This document shows positions 6,878-17,553 of a DNA stretch of 39,041 nt, in pieces. The stretch comes from Prochlorococcus sp. AG-449-P16 (GTDB lineage: Bacteria; Cyanobacteriota; Cyanobacteriia; PCC-6307; Cyanobiaceae): NCBI GenBank assembly GCA_003212175.1, contig QCQN01000008.1:1-39041 (forward strand), in the 5' to 3' direction. The position numbers and the translations under genes are program-made. The number at the start of each line of letters is the position of its first letter. The first letter of the stretch is position 1. Under the pieces are notes generated by a model, which saw only the letters and a list, made by a program, of their open reading frames with translations, ran no database searches and had not been told where the DNA came from.

Positions 6878-8041
6878 TTATTTACCCATACCTAACTGTT
6901 GAGCTTTTTGATAAACTTTGCCCTCGGTTAGAAGTGATGGTGCTATTACAATTTCAACGTTATGCATTTCCTTAATATTTTTTGCCCCTAAAGTACTCAT
7001 TGATGTTCTAATGGCTCCTAGTAAATTATGAGTACCATCATCAAGTAGTGCAGGACCTTTTATGATTCTTTCTAAAGAGCCAGAAGAACCCACTTCGATT
7101 CTAGTACCTCTCGGTAATATCGGGCTAGGGGTTGCCATACCCCAATGAAACCCCTTACCAGGAGCACTTGATGATTTAGCAATTGGGGAACCAATCATTA
7201 CAGCATCAGCACCACAGGCAAGACATTTACATATGTCTCCACCAGTAATTATTCCACCATCACCGATTATTGGAATATAACAGCCACTCTCTTCAAAGTA
7301 GTCATCCCTTGCAGAACTGCAATCAGATATTGCTGTTGCTTGTGGAATACCAATCCCCAAAACTCCTCTTGAAGTGCAAGCGGCGCCTGGACCAATTCCA
7401 ACCATTAGCCCTGCAACCCCTGCCTTCATAAGAAGTTTTGCTACGTCATAAGTAACACAATTACCTGCGACAACAGGAACATTTATAGATTGACAAAGTT
7501 TTTTAATATTTAAACTTTCTTTTCCCTCCAAACCCAAATGCTCAGTAGAAACTACTGTTCCTTGAAGAAAAAACATATCCAGATTTGATTTTGAGAGCGT
7601 ATCTTTGAACTTTATTGCCGCTTGGGGGGTTCCACTTAAAGCAGCTATTCCTCCTTTATCTTTTATTTCGTTAATTCTCTGTATTATTAGTTCTTCTTTT
7701 ATTGGTTCACTATATATTTTTTGCATTAAAGTGACAAATTCACTTTTTCCTACTGAAGCGATTTGATCAAGTATTGTATCAGGATTTTCATATCTTGTCT
7801 GTATCCCTTCCATATTCAAGACTCCTAATGCACCTAACTTAGATAGTTCTACAGCAGTGTTAACATCAACAACACTATCCATTGCACTTGCAATTATTGG
7901 AACTTCACGTTGAACATTCCCAATTGACCATGAGGGATTAGTTAAATCGAAATCAATAGTTCTAGAACCAGGAACTAAGGCAATTTCATCAATGCCATAT
8001 GCTCTTCTAACTTTTTTGTTTAAACCAATTTCAATATTCAC
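6878..8041 (-). CDS. guaB: IMP dehydrogenase, short GuaB3-like form without CBS domains
   Basis: The family oxidises IMP to XMP with NAD, the first step to GMP. The 387-residue protein is a TIM barrel: VPIIASAMDSVVDVNTA near 48-64, and the phosphate loop GLMVGIGPGAACTSRGVLG with the catalytic cysteine C222. A second phosphate site is IIGDGGIITGGDICKCLACGADAVMIGSP. Usual IMPDH is about 490 residues with a CBS pair inserted before the catalytic loop; here there is none. This matches the GuaB-related (GuaB3) group common in cyanobacteria and actinobacteria. The gene is divergent from gyrA, and its 3' end is followed by Yfr1. Function as IMPDH is likely but rests on family knowledge. Confidence 0.88.
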   Translation of the reverse strand: MNIEIGLNKKVRRAYGIDEIALVPGSRTIDFDLTNPSWSIGNVQREVPIIASAMDSVVDVNTAVELSKLGALGVLNMEGIQTRYENPDTILDQIASVGKSEFVTLMQKIYSEPIKEELIIQRINEIKDKGGIAALSGTPQAAIKFKDTLSKSNLDMFFLQGTVVSTEHLGLEGKESLNIKKLCQSINVPVVAGNCVTYDVAKLLMKAGVAGLMVGIGPGAACTSRGVLGIGIPQATAISDCSSARDDYFEESGCYIPIIGDGGIITGGDICKCLACGADAVMIGSPIAKSSSAPGKGFHWGMATPSPILPRGTRIEVGSSGSLERIIKGPALLDDGTHNLLGAIRTSMSTLGAKNIKEMHNVEIVIAPSLLTEGKVYQKAQQLGMGK

Positions 8042-8220
8042 GGAATTTTTTACTATTCAGAATAAATTAACAACTAAAGGTGTAATAAGCCAATATTTTT
8101 TCAAAAACAAAAGGGTTTTTTTATTATTTGTGTATAAATGTGAGTATTTGAGAATCAATTATTTACTTTTTTTTTTTCATTCTGTCGTTAAGCGATTATT
8201 ATTGAATAAAGTTTTTTAAT

Positions 8221-10818
8221 ATGTCCGATATCTTTGAATCTGATGATTCTGGTTTGAGTGAAAATAAAGATCGAATCATTCAGACAGATTTAAGAAATGA
8301 AATGTCTCGCTCTTATCTAGAGTATGCCATGAGCGTCATTGTAGGCCGAGCCCTTCCAGACGCCAGAGACGGGTTAAAACCAGTGCATAGAAGAATCCTT
8401 TATGCAATGTACGAACTTGGATTAACGAGTGGTAGGCCATATAGAAAGTGTGCCAGAGTGGTAGGCGAAGTTCTAGGCAAATATCATCCCCATGGAGATA
8501 CCGCTGTTTATGATGCTTTAGTCAGAATGGCGCAGGATTTTTCCATGAGAATGCCCTTAATAGATGGTCATGGAAACTTCGGCTCAATAGATAATGATCC
8601 TCCTGCTGCAATGAGATATACAGAATCTCGTCTCCAATCACTGACAGATCAAAGTTTATTAGAGGATATTGAATCTGAAACTGTTGATTTTGCCGATAAT
8701 TTTGATGGTTCCCAACAAGAACCAACAGTTTTACCCGCTAGAATCCCACAGTTACTTTTAAATGGTTCTTCTGGAATAGCAGTAGGTATGGCTACTAACA
8801 TTCCACCTCATAATTTAGGTGAATTAATAAATGGCTTAAGATCAATAATCCAAAATCCAGGAATTGAAGAGAAAGAACTTTTTGGGTTAATTAAAGGCCC
8901 TGATTTCCCAACAGGCGGCCAAATTCTGGGACGAGATGGCATTAGAGAAACTTTTAAAACCGGAAAAGGCTCAATAACTATGAGAGGTGTTGCAAATATA
9001 GAACAAATAAAATCTCCTGGCAGGGCGGAAAAAGATGCTGTAATAATTACAGAGCTTCCTTTTCAAACAAATAAAGCGGGATTAATAGAGAGAATTGCAG
9101 ACTTAGTAAATGAGAAAAAATTGGAGGGGATCTCTGATATTAGAGATGAAAGTGATAGAGAAGGGATGAGAATTGTTATAGAACTGAAGAGAGACGCCTA
9201 TCCACAGGTTGTCTTGAATAATTTATTCAAATTAACTCCATTGCAAAATAATTTCAGTGCTAATATTTTAGCCCTAGTAAATGGTGAGCCTACAACACTT
9301 TCACTAAGAAAAATGTTGGATGTATTTCTAGACTTTAGAGTGGAAACCATTCGAAGAAGAACAGGGTTCTTATTAAAGAAAGCAGAAGAAAGAGATCATA
9401 TTGTAAGAGGTCTTTTATTAGCATTAGATGCGATGGATGAAATTATCAATTTAATTAGGTCAGCTAAAGATACATCATCAGCTAGAGAAAAATTACAGAA
9501 TGATCATGAATTATCGACAACACAGGCAGATGCAATTTTACAAATGCAATTAAGACGATTAACAGCCTTGGAGGCAGATAAAATCAAAGCAGAGCATGAT
9601 GAATTGACACAAAAAATTGCTACATATAATGGAATACTTAATGAAAAACAAAGAATTTTTAACATTATTCTTGAAGAAATTAATAAAATCGATGAGAGAT
9701 TTACTTCTCCAAGAAAAACAGAAATTCTTGATCTGGGAGGAGGGCTTGATGATATTGATCTTATAGCAAATGAAAGATCAGTAGTTTTATTAACAGAAGC
9801 AGGATATCTAAAAAGAATGCCTGTTAATGAATTTGAATCAACTAGCAGAGGCTCAAGAGGGAAAGCAGGAACTAAGACTCAGGAGGATGATGAAGTAAAA
9901 CTTTTCATAAGTTGTAATGATCACGATACTCTTTTGCTTTTTAGCGAAAGAGGAGTAGCTTATGCTCTTCCTGCATATAAAGTTCCCATGAGTAGTAGAA
10001 CAGCAAAGGGAACACCATCGGTTCAACTCCTCCCAATTCCTAGAGAAGAAAAAATTACTTCACTTGTTTCTGTAGATTCATTTGACAACGAATGCTTTTT
10101 ACTAATGTTAACTAAAGCAGGATTTATAAAAAGAACTGCGCTTTCTTCTTTCTCAAAAATACGAGCAAATGGACTAATAGCAATAAATCTTGAAGATGGA
10201 GATGCTTTAACATGGGTTAGATTATCCAAAGAAGGAGATAGTGTCATGATTGGATCAAGAACAGGCATGACAATACATTTCAGATTAGATTTCAGTGAAC
10301 TGAGGCCCCTTGGAAGAACAGCAAGAGGTGTGAAGTCAATGAATTTAAGGGATGGCGATAGTCTCGTTTCTATGGATGTATTAACATCAGATCTTGTTGA
10401 TGAATTAGCAAAGCTCGAGGATAGTAATGATGAGCTTGATGAAAATCTTGAAAGTAATTCTTCTAGAGGACCTTGGGTCTTAGTAGCTAGTGCATTTGGT
10501 CTTGGCAAAAGAGTACCTGTTGAGCAGTTTAGATTACAAAAAAGAGCAGGAATGGGTTTAAGAGCAATAAAGTTCAGAATTAAAGACGATGTATTGGTTG
10601 GTTTAAAGGTTCTTGGAGAAGGCGAAGAATTGCTTTTAGTAACAGAAAAAGGAGTAATAGTTAGAACAAATGCAGATAAGATTTCGCAGCAATCTAGAGC
10701 TGCAACTGGTGTAAAATTACAGAGATTAGACGATGGTGACCATTTATCTGAAGTAGTCTTAGTTCCTCGTGAACAAATCGAGGAGGTAAATTCATTAAGT
10801 CCCGAAAATGACACTTAA
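8221..10818 (+). CDS. gyrA: DNA gyrase subunit A
   Basis: GyrA is the cleavage-religation subunit of gyrase, which adds negative supercoils with GyrB. In 865 residues the N-terminal breakage domain has [19 protein letters not shown] (45-63), the quinolone-resistance region [18 protein letters not shown] (81-98), and the active tyrosine Y133 in [10 protein letters not shown]. The C-terminal beta-pinwheel shows repeated RT/RG turns. The GyrA box is present in altered form, RGSRGKAGT near 541-549, rather than QRRGGKG. An acidic insert ([17 protein letters not shown]) lies in the last third. The start is ATG 8221, just after an AT-rich leader with a T11 run at 8167-8177. crtL follows after 24 bases. 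Confidence 0.98.
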   Translation: MSDIFESDDSGLSENKDRIIQTDLRNEMSRSYLEYAMSVIVGRALPDARDGLKPVHRRILYAMYELGLTSGRPYRKCARVVGEVLGKYHPHGDTAVYDALVRMAQDFSMRMPLIDGHGNFGSIDNDPPAAMRYTESRLQSLTDQSLLEDIESETVDFADNFDGSQQEPTVLPARIPQLLLNGSSGIAVGMATNIPPHNLGELINGLRSIIQNPGIEEKELFGLIKGPDFPTGGQILGRDGIRETFKTGKGSITMRGVANIEQIKSPGRAEKDAVIITELPFQTNKAGLIERIADLVNEKKLEGISDIRDESDREGMRIVIELKRDAYPQVVLNNLFKLTPLQNNFSANILALVNGEPTTLSLRKMLDVFLDFRVETIRRRTGFLLKKAEERDHIVRGLLLALDAMDEIINLIRSAKDTSSAREKLQNDHELSTTQADAILQMQLRRLTALEADKIKAEHDELTQKIATYNGILNEKQRIFNIILEEINKIDERFTSPRKTEILDLGGGLDDIDLIANERSVVLLTEAGYLKRMPVNEFESTSRGSRGKAGTKTQEDDEVKLFISCNDHDTLLLFSERGVAYALPAYKVPMSSRTAKGTPSVQLLPIPREEKITSLVSVDSFDNECFLLMLTKAGFIKRTALSSFSKIRANGLIAINLEDGDALTWVRLSKEGDSVMIGSRTGMTIHFRLDFSELRPLGRTARGVKSMNLRDGDSLVSMDVLTSDLVDELAKLEDSNDELDENLESNSSRGPWVLVASAFGLGKRVPVEQFRLQKRAGMGLRAIKFRIKDDVLVGLKVLGEGEELLLVTEKGVIVRTNADKISQQSRAATGVKLQRLDDGDHLSEVVLVPREQIEEVNSLSPENDT

Positions 10819-10842
10819 AATAAATTTGATTTAAAAGATCCT

Positions 10843-12054
10843 ATGAAAATAATTGATATTTTAATTTTAGGTTCAGGTCCAGCAGCTTTGTGTTTGGCTT
10901 CAGAATTAGCAAAGCAGAATTTATATATAAAAGGAATATCAACAAAAGCTCCAAATGAGAAATGGGAAAATACTTATGGAATATGGGCATCCGAATTAGA
11001 AGAATTAGGACTGGAGTCTTTGCTATCTCATCGATGGTCAAAAACAGTTAGCTTTTTTGGAAATGGGGAAACTGAAAAAGGTAATATTCCCACAAACCAT
11101 AAATATGATTACGGATTAATAAATCAAGAAGCCTTTCAAAATGAACTCTTAAACAAATGTAATGGTATTGAATGGTTAAATGACACAGCAAAAGAAATAT
11201 CAGAAAAAAATAATTTGTCTGAAGTTGTTTGTTTATCTGGAATTAGACTAAAGGCAAGATTAGTTATTGATGCAAGTGGACACAAAAGCAATTTTGTTAA
11301 GAGACCCGCCAAAAATGCTATCGCGCAGCAAGCTGCATATGGAATTGTAGGTAAATTTTCTTCACCCCCTGTAAAAGAGGATCATTTTGTATTAATGGAT
11401 TTTCGTCCTGACCATTTAAACCATCAAGAGCAATTATCATCCCCTTCCTTCTTGTATGCTATGGATCTTGGAAATGAAACTTTCTTTGTTGAAGAAACAT
11501 CATTAGCAAGTTATCCTGCATTATCTCAAGATGATTTAAGAAAAAGACTTTTTATCAGACTAAAAAATAAAGGTATTAAGGTAAAGGAAGTTTTTCATGA
11601 AGAAAATTGCCTTTTCCCCATGAATTTACCGCTCCCATTTAAAAAGCAATTTGTACTTGGTTTTGGTGGTGCTGCAAGCATGGTTCATCCAGCTTCAGGA
11701 TATATGATAGGTTCTCTATTGAGAAGAGCGCCGCTTCTTGCTGAAAAATTAGCAATTTTTTTAAAAGAACCAAATCTGAGTTCTTTAGAATTAGCCACAA
11801 GGGGTTGGAGAGTTTTGTGGCCTTATGAATTAACTCAACGGCATAAACTTTATCAATATGGACTTAATAGATTAATGAGTTTTGACGAGAGCAGGTTAAG
11901 AAGCTTTTTCTCTAATTTCTTCAAATTATCAACAAAAGAGTGGGTTGGTTTTCTCACTAATACACTGCCACTCCCAAAGCTAATTTACGTAATGACCAAG
12001 ATGTTTATAAATTCACCTCTAAAAGTCAAACTCGGAATGTTGAATATAAAATAA
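10843..12054 (+). CDS. crtL: Lycopene beta-cyclase
   Basis: CrtL closes the beta-rings of lycopene to give beta-carotene, the precursor of zeaxanthin, in the membrane. The N-terminal ILILGSGPAALCLASELA (7-24) is the dinucleotide-binding fold. WENTYGIW near 41-48 is highly typical of cyanobacterial CrtL. The later signature is FGGAASMVHPASGYMIGSLLRRAP (about 275-298). Other matches are DASGHKS, FVLMDFRPDH, FLYAMDLGNETFFVEETSLA and GFLTNTLPLP. The full run of motifs fits the beta-cyclase paralogue of marine picocyanobacteria better than the epsilon-type one. It is 403 residues, starts 24 bases after gyrA and ends one base from the convergent GH57 gene. Confidence 0.93.
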   Translation: MKIIDILILGSGPAALCLASELAKQNLYIKGISTKAPNEKWENTYGIWASELEELGLESLLSHRWSKTVSFFGNGETEKGNIPTNHKYDYGLINQEAFQNELLNKCNGIEWLNDTAKEISEKNNLSEVVCLSGIRLKARLVIDASGHKSNFVKRPAKNAIAQQAAYGIVGKFSSPPVKEDHFVLMDFRPDHLNHQEQLSSPSFLYAMDLGNETFFVEETSLASYPALSQDDLRKRLFIRLKNKGIKVKEVFHEENCLFPMNLPLPFKKQFVLGFGGAASMVHPASGYMIGSLLRRAPLLAEKLAIFLKEPNLSSLELATRGWRVLWPYELTQRHKLYQYGLNRLMSFDESRLRSFFSNFFKLSTKEWVGFLTNTLPLPKLIYVMTKMFINSPLKVKLGMLNIK

Positions 12055-12055
12055 A

Positions 12056-13648
12056 CTAAGATTTTAATTTTTGCCAATCATTAATTTCTATATCTGGAAA
12101 AATTTTATCCTCATCCTCAATATTCTCAAGAAAATTTATATCAACATCCGAAGATTTATTTAACATCTTAACCAACTTCCAAAATCTAAATAGGTGTCTC
12201 TCAATTCTCTCTTTTGCTAATTCTGTAGTTGTCCCTGCCCTTAAAATAAAACTCCAGTCAGATGATTCGGAAAGTAGCAATTCTCTTGCTGCTTGCTTCA
12301 ATAATCTTTTTGAAAATTTATTATTAAAGTTTTTTGAAGATAAAGTAATAAATTTCGCACCTGCCTTAGTGATTTCTGGAACAATCCATGCATTCTTTTC
12401 ATTGAGCCAATAATTATGATAACCACCTTGACCCCAACTTGAAGGTGATGGATCGCAAATTTGAAGATTTGGCTTTTGAATTAGAACTTCTCTAAGATTA
12501 GTTAACTTAATTGAGTATTTTATAGATTTTCTTAAAATTTGTTCGATAAAAGCAGGTCCTTCATACCACCAATGACCAAATAACTCCGCATCAAATGGTG
12601 CTATTAACAAAGGTTCGAAAGAAGAGGAGAGTGATAAGTTTTTTAATTGTTTGGATCTCCCTAAAAGATAAATATCAGCATGTTCCTCAACCTTTTTTTT
12701 TGCTGCATCTTCGTTATAGAACTCTTTTTTACCTAATGGTATTTCTTCATTAGTAATCTTGTAATATTTTAGTCCTAGAGGCCTGACAGATGGTATGCCT
12801 TTTTTTTTAAGTTTTGATATTGGTAATTCCCATCCTAAATCTTTATGAAATTCTCTATATACACTATCACCGGGAAATCCTTCTTTTGCCGACCAGACAG
12901 GTAAGGTTGATTCGCTATCTCTTCCAAAAAAAGCAACACCTTTTTTTGAACATATTGGAGCATAAACTCCGTACCTCGGTCTAGGTGACGCATTCAATAT
13001 TCCATGTCCATCTAGTACTGCATACCTGATTCCTGAGTCAAATAATATTTGATCTAAATTTTCATAATAGGCACATTCAGGTAACCAAATCCCCAGAGGC
13101 TTTGTTCCGAAAATAATCTTGTGACTTTTAATAGCCGTCCTAATTTGACCTTTTACCGTTTCTGGATTTTCTCTTAAGATAGGCAAGTAACCATGGGTAG
13201 CGGCACAAGTAAGAATATCTAAATTTCCTGATTGATTGAGAATTTTGAATCTTTCAACTAAATCTCCAGAATATTCTTTCCAGTATGAATATTTATCTCT
13301 TAAATTTCTTAATAGAAATTGAGAAGCATCTTTCTCTTCCTTGGTTAAATCACTTAAAAAACTAATTCTAGTATTTATCCAAGTTGGGAAAGTTTCTTTT
13401 ATTTGTTTATTTTGTAGAAGGGTTAATAATGTAGGAGACAAACTTATGGTGAGTTTAGTATTCATTTGATTTTCTTTTTTAGAAGTCTCTATCACTTGAA
13501 GTAAGGGGATATAACATTCCAATATTGCTTGAAACAACCAATCCTCCTCTAAGGAATTTTTCTCATTTTTTCTTACGTATGGAAGATGAGCATGTAAAAC
13601 AATTGCCAATTTACCTAAATAATTTTTATTAGGGGAAGGCCCAATCAT
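12056..13648 (-). CDS. Glycoside hydrolase family 57 protein, likely glucan branching enzyme
   Basis: GH57 enzymes act on alpha-glucans with retention, and the roughly 530-residue form with a C-terminal DUF1957 region is usually a 1,4-alpha-glucan branching enzyme. The N-terminal LAIVLHAHLPYVRKNE is the first family motif. The predicted nucleophile is E191 in GIWLPECAYY, and the acid/base is D353 in APFDAELFGHWWYEG. The tail LLKQAARELLLSESSDWSFILRAG is the DUF1957 signature. Glycogen is the likely substrate in a picocyanobacterium, together with MalQ in this window. The alternatives, amylase or transferase activity, cannot be excluded by sequence. A hairpin at 13676-13698 lies in its leader. 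Confidence 0.87.
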   Translation of the reverse strand: MIGPSPNKNYLGKLAIVLHAHLPYVRKNEKNSLEEDWLFQAILECYIPLLQVIETSKKENQMNTKLTISLSPTLLTLLQNKQIKETFPTWINTRISFLSDLTKEEKDASQFLLRNLRDKYSYWKEYSGDLVERFKILNQSGNLDILTCAATHGYLPILRENPETVKGQIRTAIKSHKIIFGTKPLGIWLPECAYYENLDQILFDSGIRYAVLDGHGILNASPRPRYGVYAPICSKKGVAFFGRDSESTLPVWSAKEGFPGDSVYREFHKDLGWELPISKLKKKGIPSVRPLGLKYYKITNEEIPLGKKEFYNEDAAKKKVEEHADIYLLGRSKQLKNLSLSSSFEPLLIAPFDAELFGHWWYEGPAFIEQILRKSIKYSIKLTNLREVLIQKPNLQICDPSPSSWGQGGYHNYWLNEKNAWIVPEITKAGAKFITLSSKNFNNKFSKRLLKQAARELLLSESSDWSFILRAGTTTELAKERIERHLFRFWKLVKMLNKSSDVDINFLENIEDEDKIFPDIEINDWQKLKS

Positions 13649-13675
13649 ATTTCTATTAATCTATTTTTAGAGAGC

Positions 13676-13698
13676 TCAAAGTAAAAGGGAAACTTTGA
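13676..13698. other. Hairpin in the GH57/leuA divergent region
   Basis: TCAAAGT (13676-13682) pairs perfectly with ACTTTGA (13692-13698) around a 9-base purine loop. It is about 28 bases before the GH57 ATG and about 175 before leuA. No T-run follows on either strand, so it is not a terminator. It may be an operator or a leader structure. Confidence 0.4.
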
Positions 13699-13873
13699 TG
13701 CGGATCTTCAATTTTCTTTTCAAAACAATACTTTATTTAATGTATATAAATACTTTTTTTTACAAAAAATTTACTTACTTAATGAAGTTAATTAGTAAAA
13801 TAAGTTTTTAATAAAAATAAATCTAGTAATTTTTTTTTAATTGATTTATTATGAGAATAAATACGTAAAACAA

Positions 13874-15508
13874 ATGTCCAAAGATCCAGGAAGAATATTG
13901 ATCTTTGATACAACTCTAAGAGATGGAGAACAATCTCCAGGGGCGAGTTTAAATCTTGAAGAAAAACTAGCTATCGCTCATCAGCTTGCCAGATTAGGGG
14001 TTGATGTAATTGAAGCAGGTTTCCCCTTTGCTAGTTCTGGAGATTTTAAAGCAGTAAATAAAATTGCAGATGTTGTTGGAGGAGAAAATGGTCCAATTAT
14101 ATGTGGTTTAGCTAGAGCATCTCAAAATGATATAAAAGCATGCTTCGAGGCTGTTAATCCCGCTCCAAAAAAAAGAATACATACATTTATCGCCACAAGT
14201 GATATCCACCTTAAGCATAAACTTAGAAAATCAAGAAAGGATGTACTTTCAATTGTGCCCGATATGGTTAATTATGCTAAATCATTAGTTGAAGATGTTG
14301 AATTCTCCTGTGAAGATGCATCAAGGAGCGATCCTGAATTCCTTTACGAAGTAATAAAGCTTGCGATATCTGCCGGTGCTACAACCATAAACATTCCAGA
14401 TACTGTTGGATTCACAACTCCTAGCGAATTTGGAAATCTAATTTTCGATATTAACAAAAATGTTCCAAACATTGACGAGGCAGTATTATCTGTTCATGGT
14501 CATAATGATCTAGGTTTAGCCGTTGCTAATTTCCTTGAAGCAGTAAAAAATGGGGCGAGGCAATTAGAATGCACCATTAATGGGATAGGAGAAAGGGCAG
14601 GTAACGCATCACTAGAAGAATTAGTAATGGCATTACACGTACGAAAGAGTTTTTACAATTCATTCCTAAAAAGGAAGGTAGATTCTCCCACTCCTCTTAC
14701 AGCTATAAGAACTGAAGAAATCACAAAAACATCCAGACTTGTATCAAACCTAACTGGAATGAATGTTCAACCTAATAAAGCCATTGTAGGCGCTAATGCT
14801 TTTGCGCATGAGTCTGGTATTCATCAAGATGGAGTGCTAAAAAATAGGCTTACATATGAAATTATTGATGCAAAAACCGTAGGCTTAAATGAAAATAGAA
14901 TTTCATTAGGCAAACTTAGCGGACGTAGTGCAGTGAGAGCAAGACTAGAAGAAATGGGATACGATTTAAGTAGGGAGGATTTAAATGATGCATTTGCACG
15001 TTTCAAAGACTTAGCAGATAGAAAAAGAGAAATCACAGATAGAGATTTAGAGGCTATCGTAAGCGAACAAGTACAATTACCTGAATCAAAGTTTCAGTTA
15101 ACTCATGTACAAGTCAGTTGTGGAAATACATCTAAGCCTACTGCTACTGTTACACTTCTAAATACTGAAGATCATACCGAAAATACTGCAGTTTCAATAG
15201 GTACAGGCCCTGTAGATGCTGTTTGCGAAGCCTTAAATGATCTCGCGAAGGTTCCTAACGAATTAATAGAATTCTCAGTTAAATCAGTAACCGAAGGTAT
15301 AGACGCATTGGGTGAAGTTACAATAAGAATCAGAAACAATAATAAGATTTACTCAGGTCATTCCGCTGATACTGATGTAGTTGTTGCTGCAGCAAATGCT
15401 TTTGTTAATGCCTTAAATAGACTAGTCTTTTCAGAAAAGAAAAATTCAATTCATCCTCAGTTTGATAATCTTGAAAATCCTGAAAAAAAAAGTTTTTTAA
15501 AATCCTAA
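13874..15508 (+). CDS. leuA: 2-isopropylmalate synthase
   Basis: LeuA condenses acetyl-CoA with 2-oxoisovalerate, the first step of leucine synthesis, and is usually inhibited by leucine. The start is set at ATG 13874 ([20 protein letters not shown]). The frame is open to a TTG at 13841, but those 11 residues are unrelated to the family. The length is then 544 residues, normal for the long bacterial form. The [12 protein letters not shown] motif with metal ligand D12 and the [16 protein letters not shown] segment mark the HMGL-type TIM barrel. [14 protein letters not shown] and [15 protein letters not shown] follow. The last 150 or so residues form the allosteric LeuA domain. An in-frame A9 run sits near the 3' end (15483-15491), before ten or so residues. 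Confidence 0.96.
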   Translation: MSKDPGRILIFDTTLRDGEQSPGASLNLEEKLAIAHQLARLGVDVIEAGFPFASSGDFKAVNKIADVVGGENGPIICGLARASQNDIKACFEAVNPAPKKRIHTFIATSDIHLKHKLRKSRKDVLSIVPDMVNYAKSLVEDVEFSCEDASRSDPEFLYEVIKLAISAGATTINIPDTVGFTTPSEFGNLIFDINKNVPNIDEAVLSVHGHNDLGLAVANFLEAVKNGARQLECTINGIGERAGNASLEELVMALHVRKSFYNSFLKRKVDSPTPLTAIRTEEITKTSRLVSNLTGMNVQPNKAIVGANAFAHESGIHQDGVLKNRLTYEIIDAKTVGLNENRISLGKLSGRSAVRARLEEMGYDLSREDLNDAFARFKDLADRKREITDRDLEAIVSEQVQLPESKFQLTHVQVSCGNTSKPTATVTLLNTEDHTENTAVSIGTGPVDAVCEALNDLAKVPNELIEFSVKSVTEGIDALGEVTIRIRNNNKIYSGHSADTDVVVAAANAFVNALNRLVFSEKKNSIHPQFDNLENPEKKSFLKS

Positions 15509-15603
15509 TAAGCTAAGTTAATTTGAGAATATTAAGTACCTAGAAATTTAGCAGCTCAATAGGGTAGATTAAAACTCTAAGGTCAATATTAACCAAAAAA
15601 ATA

Positions 15604-15996
15604 ATGAGAGAAAGAGTATTTGGATATTGGACTCTTGCATGGATAGGCTTAATAGGTAATATAATGGCCCTGCCAATAATTGCATTGATTATTAGTTATG
15701 GCCCCCCATTGAAAGTGGCAAATATTACTTTAGCCGTGAGTCTTGGTTGGCCTTCAGCCGTTGTGGGGATAGTTTCCTCATCTGCTCTATTAGCTGAAAA
15801 AAAATGGGGTGTTACATTAACTCTGGTTTCACTTTCAATGATGATTTCTGGAGTGTCTCCATATTCTATTATTAGATTAGTCTTCCTTAAAGATTTTTTA
15901 GGAATAGGAGGGTTCACACTTCTTACAGGTTTCTTGGGAATTTTAGCATTAATATATTGGTGTAACCCCAAACATCGAAGAAGTATTAGGCCATAG
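15604..15996 (+). CDS. Conserved hypothetical four-helix membrane protein
   Basis: I do not recognise a named family. The 130-residue product is strongly hydrophobic, with about four transmembrane helices (roughly 9-32, 40-64, 68-86 and 98-118). It has short loops and a basic C-terminus (NPKHRRSIRP), which should face the cytoplasm. There is no signal peptide, cysteine pair or charged cluster that would point to a cofactor. It starts 95 bases after leuA, enough for its own promoter, and converges on the HD phosphohydrolase gene with 13 bases between. Codon use and AT content look like the neighbours, so it appears native. It is probably a small cyanobacterial membrane protein of unknown role. 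Confidence 0.75.
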   Translation: MRERVFGYWTLAWIGLIGNIMALPIIALIISYGPPLKVANITLAVSLGWPSAVVGIVSSSALLAEKKWGVTLTLVSLSMMISGVSPYSIIRLVFLKDFLGIGGFTLLTGFLGILALIYWCNPKHRRSIRP

Positions 15997-16009
15997 GATT
16001 CTGGAATAA

Positions 16010-17479
16010 TTAAGAAAAAGTATTATTTTTTGATGTTGGATATTGAATTCTCCTATGACGAATTCTTTTCCAAACATTCAAAAAAGATAACTTTATAAGA
16101 AAAATTTCCCCTTTAGAAAGATTACTATTATCTAACTGCCCATCTTTTTGTCTTGAATTAACAATTTTGGATATTACATCAAGCGCTTCATTATCAGAAG
16201 CATTAATGTTCATAGCTCTTAATGCAGCTTCACATCCATCTGCAAGCATTAAAATTGCAGTCTCTTTTGATTGCGGGATTGGACCTTTATATCTAAAGTC
16301 ATTTTCAGAAATATTAAGATTCTTCTCTTTTGCCTTATGAAAAAAATATCCCATTTTTAAAGTTCCTTGATGTTCTGGGATAAAGTTGATAATCGGAATA
16401 GGTAGTCTGTTTTTTCTGGCATATTTTAACCCCTCATCAACATGTGCCTGTAAAACTTCAGCACTTTTAAAAGGATCATCTATTTCATCATGAGGATTTT
16501 TTGATCCCTCTTGATTTTCAATAAACCACTTTGGAGCATGTAGTTTCCCTACATCGTGATATAAGGCGCCAGTTTTAATAAGATCTATATCACCTTCAAT
16601 CATTCTCGTTGCTTCTTCAGCTAGACCACATATCAATAAAGTATGTTCAAAAGTACCAGGAGCCTCTAGCGATAATCTTCTAATAAGAGGTTTCTCCTTA
16701 TCAGCTAATTCCAATAATCTTGCTTTGGTTAGTAATCCAAAAACTGATTCAAAAATAGGAATAAACAAAATAGTAAAAAGCATTATTATGGCTAATAGCA
16801 AAGAATCTGAGAATATTTTGCCGTTAAGAGCGAATGCTTCTTTATATATGGATGAAGAACTATCATTACCCAATAATATCGATTGACTTAAGAAAGCCCC
16901 AAAGGGTACGAGTATTGATAATTGAAGTAATTGAGCCCTACTCCTTATTCTTCCCCCTAGAACGGAAACGATACATGCACAGGTTAATGAAATGAATAAT
17001 AAATTATTATTTAAAATACTTATAGATTCTGGCCAGGTTATGCTAGCAATTGACACCCAAGCAAGGGCAGTTATGGTTCCCATGCCTTGAGAAATAATTA
17101 AAGCTGGTGGGACAATAATTGATAAAGGACTGATAGTTGAAGCAAAAATTATTTTTGTAACCTGAACTCCCAAAAGTAAAGAAACGATTAAAATGATCTG
17201 TCTTGAAGTTATTGTCGGATTCTCCTTCTTAGAAACTAATATTAAAATTCCACAACTAATCAATACTTCATTGAAAGTATAAAACCAAGATCTAATATCT
17301 GATCCGTCTAAAGGTGATAATAATAAAAATTTATAAGAAGAAATAATTGAAATAATAATGCAAATTAAAAAAATTATGAGGTTATCAATTCTGGAAATTT
17401 TAATTGGTTTTTTTACAGGAACTTGTCCCCTTTTCCATAAATAAAATATTCTCTTTAAAGTAGTTGTAATGTTTTGCAC
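16010..17479 (-). CDS. Membrane HD-domain phosphohydrolase, PgpH/YqfF-like
   Basis: Proteins of this type join a seven-helix membrane domain to a cytoplasmic HD phosphodiesterase. Characterised relatives (PgpH) hydrolyse cyclic di-AMP. About seven hydrophobic segments lie between residues 34 and 248. The HD domain follows: H279 in GTFEHTLLICGLAEEA, the HD pair H308-D309 in GALYHDVGKLHAPKWF, and later PEHQGTLKMGYFFHKA and MLADGCEAALRAM. The total of 489 residues is well short of the roughly 700 of PgpH. The usual large extracytoplasmic domain between helix one and the rest is missing, so the sensor part is reduced. Cyclic di-AMP as substrate is inference from the family. Confidence 0.8.
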   Translation of the reverse strand: MQNITTTLKRIFYLWKRGQVPVKKPIKISRIDNLIIFLICIIISIISSYKFLLLSPLDGSDIRSWFYTFNEVLISCGILILVSKKENPTITSRQIILIVSLLLGVQVTKIIFASTISPLSIIVPPALIISQGMGTITALAWVSIASITWPESISILNNNLLFISLTCACIVSVLGGRIRSRAQLLQLSILVPFGAFLSQSILLGNDSSSSIYKEAFALNGKIFSDSLLLAIIMLFTILFIPIFESVFGLLTKARLLELADKEKPLIRRLSLEAPGTFEHTLLICGLAEEATRMIEGDIDLIKTGALYHDVGKLHAPKWFIENQEGSKNPHDEIDDPFKSAEVLQAHVDEGLKYARKNRLPIPIINFIPEHQGTLKMGYFFHKAKEKNLNISENDFRYKGPIPQSKETAILMLADGCEAALRAMNINASDNEALDVISKIVNSRQKDGQLDNSNLSKGEIFLIKLSFLNVWKRIRHRRIQYPTSKNNTFS

Positions 17480-17553
17480 GTAATATATGTAAATCTATTT
17501 GAATAATTTAGAATTATAGGCATGCTAGGAGTAAAAAGGAGATGTTTTTCTAA

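Noticed and set aside
7992-8219. 75-codon frame between guaB and gyrA
   Set aside because: It overlaps the guaB start region, is phenylalanine/leucine-rich from AT-rich noncoding DNA, and resembles no family; the area is the divergent promoter region.
10023-10814. Open frame of 263 codons antisense to gyrA
   Set aside because: It mirrors gyrA codons, has serine/leucine-rich content typical of antisense frames, and shows no domain or ribosome site.
13841-13873. Upstream TTG start for leuA
   Set aside because: The 11 extra residues are unrelated to LeuA, and ATG 13874 gives the family's normal N-terminus.
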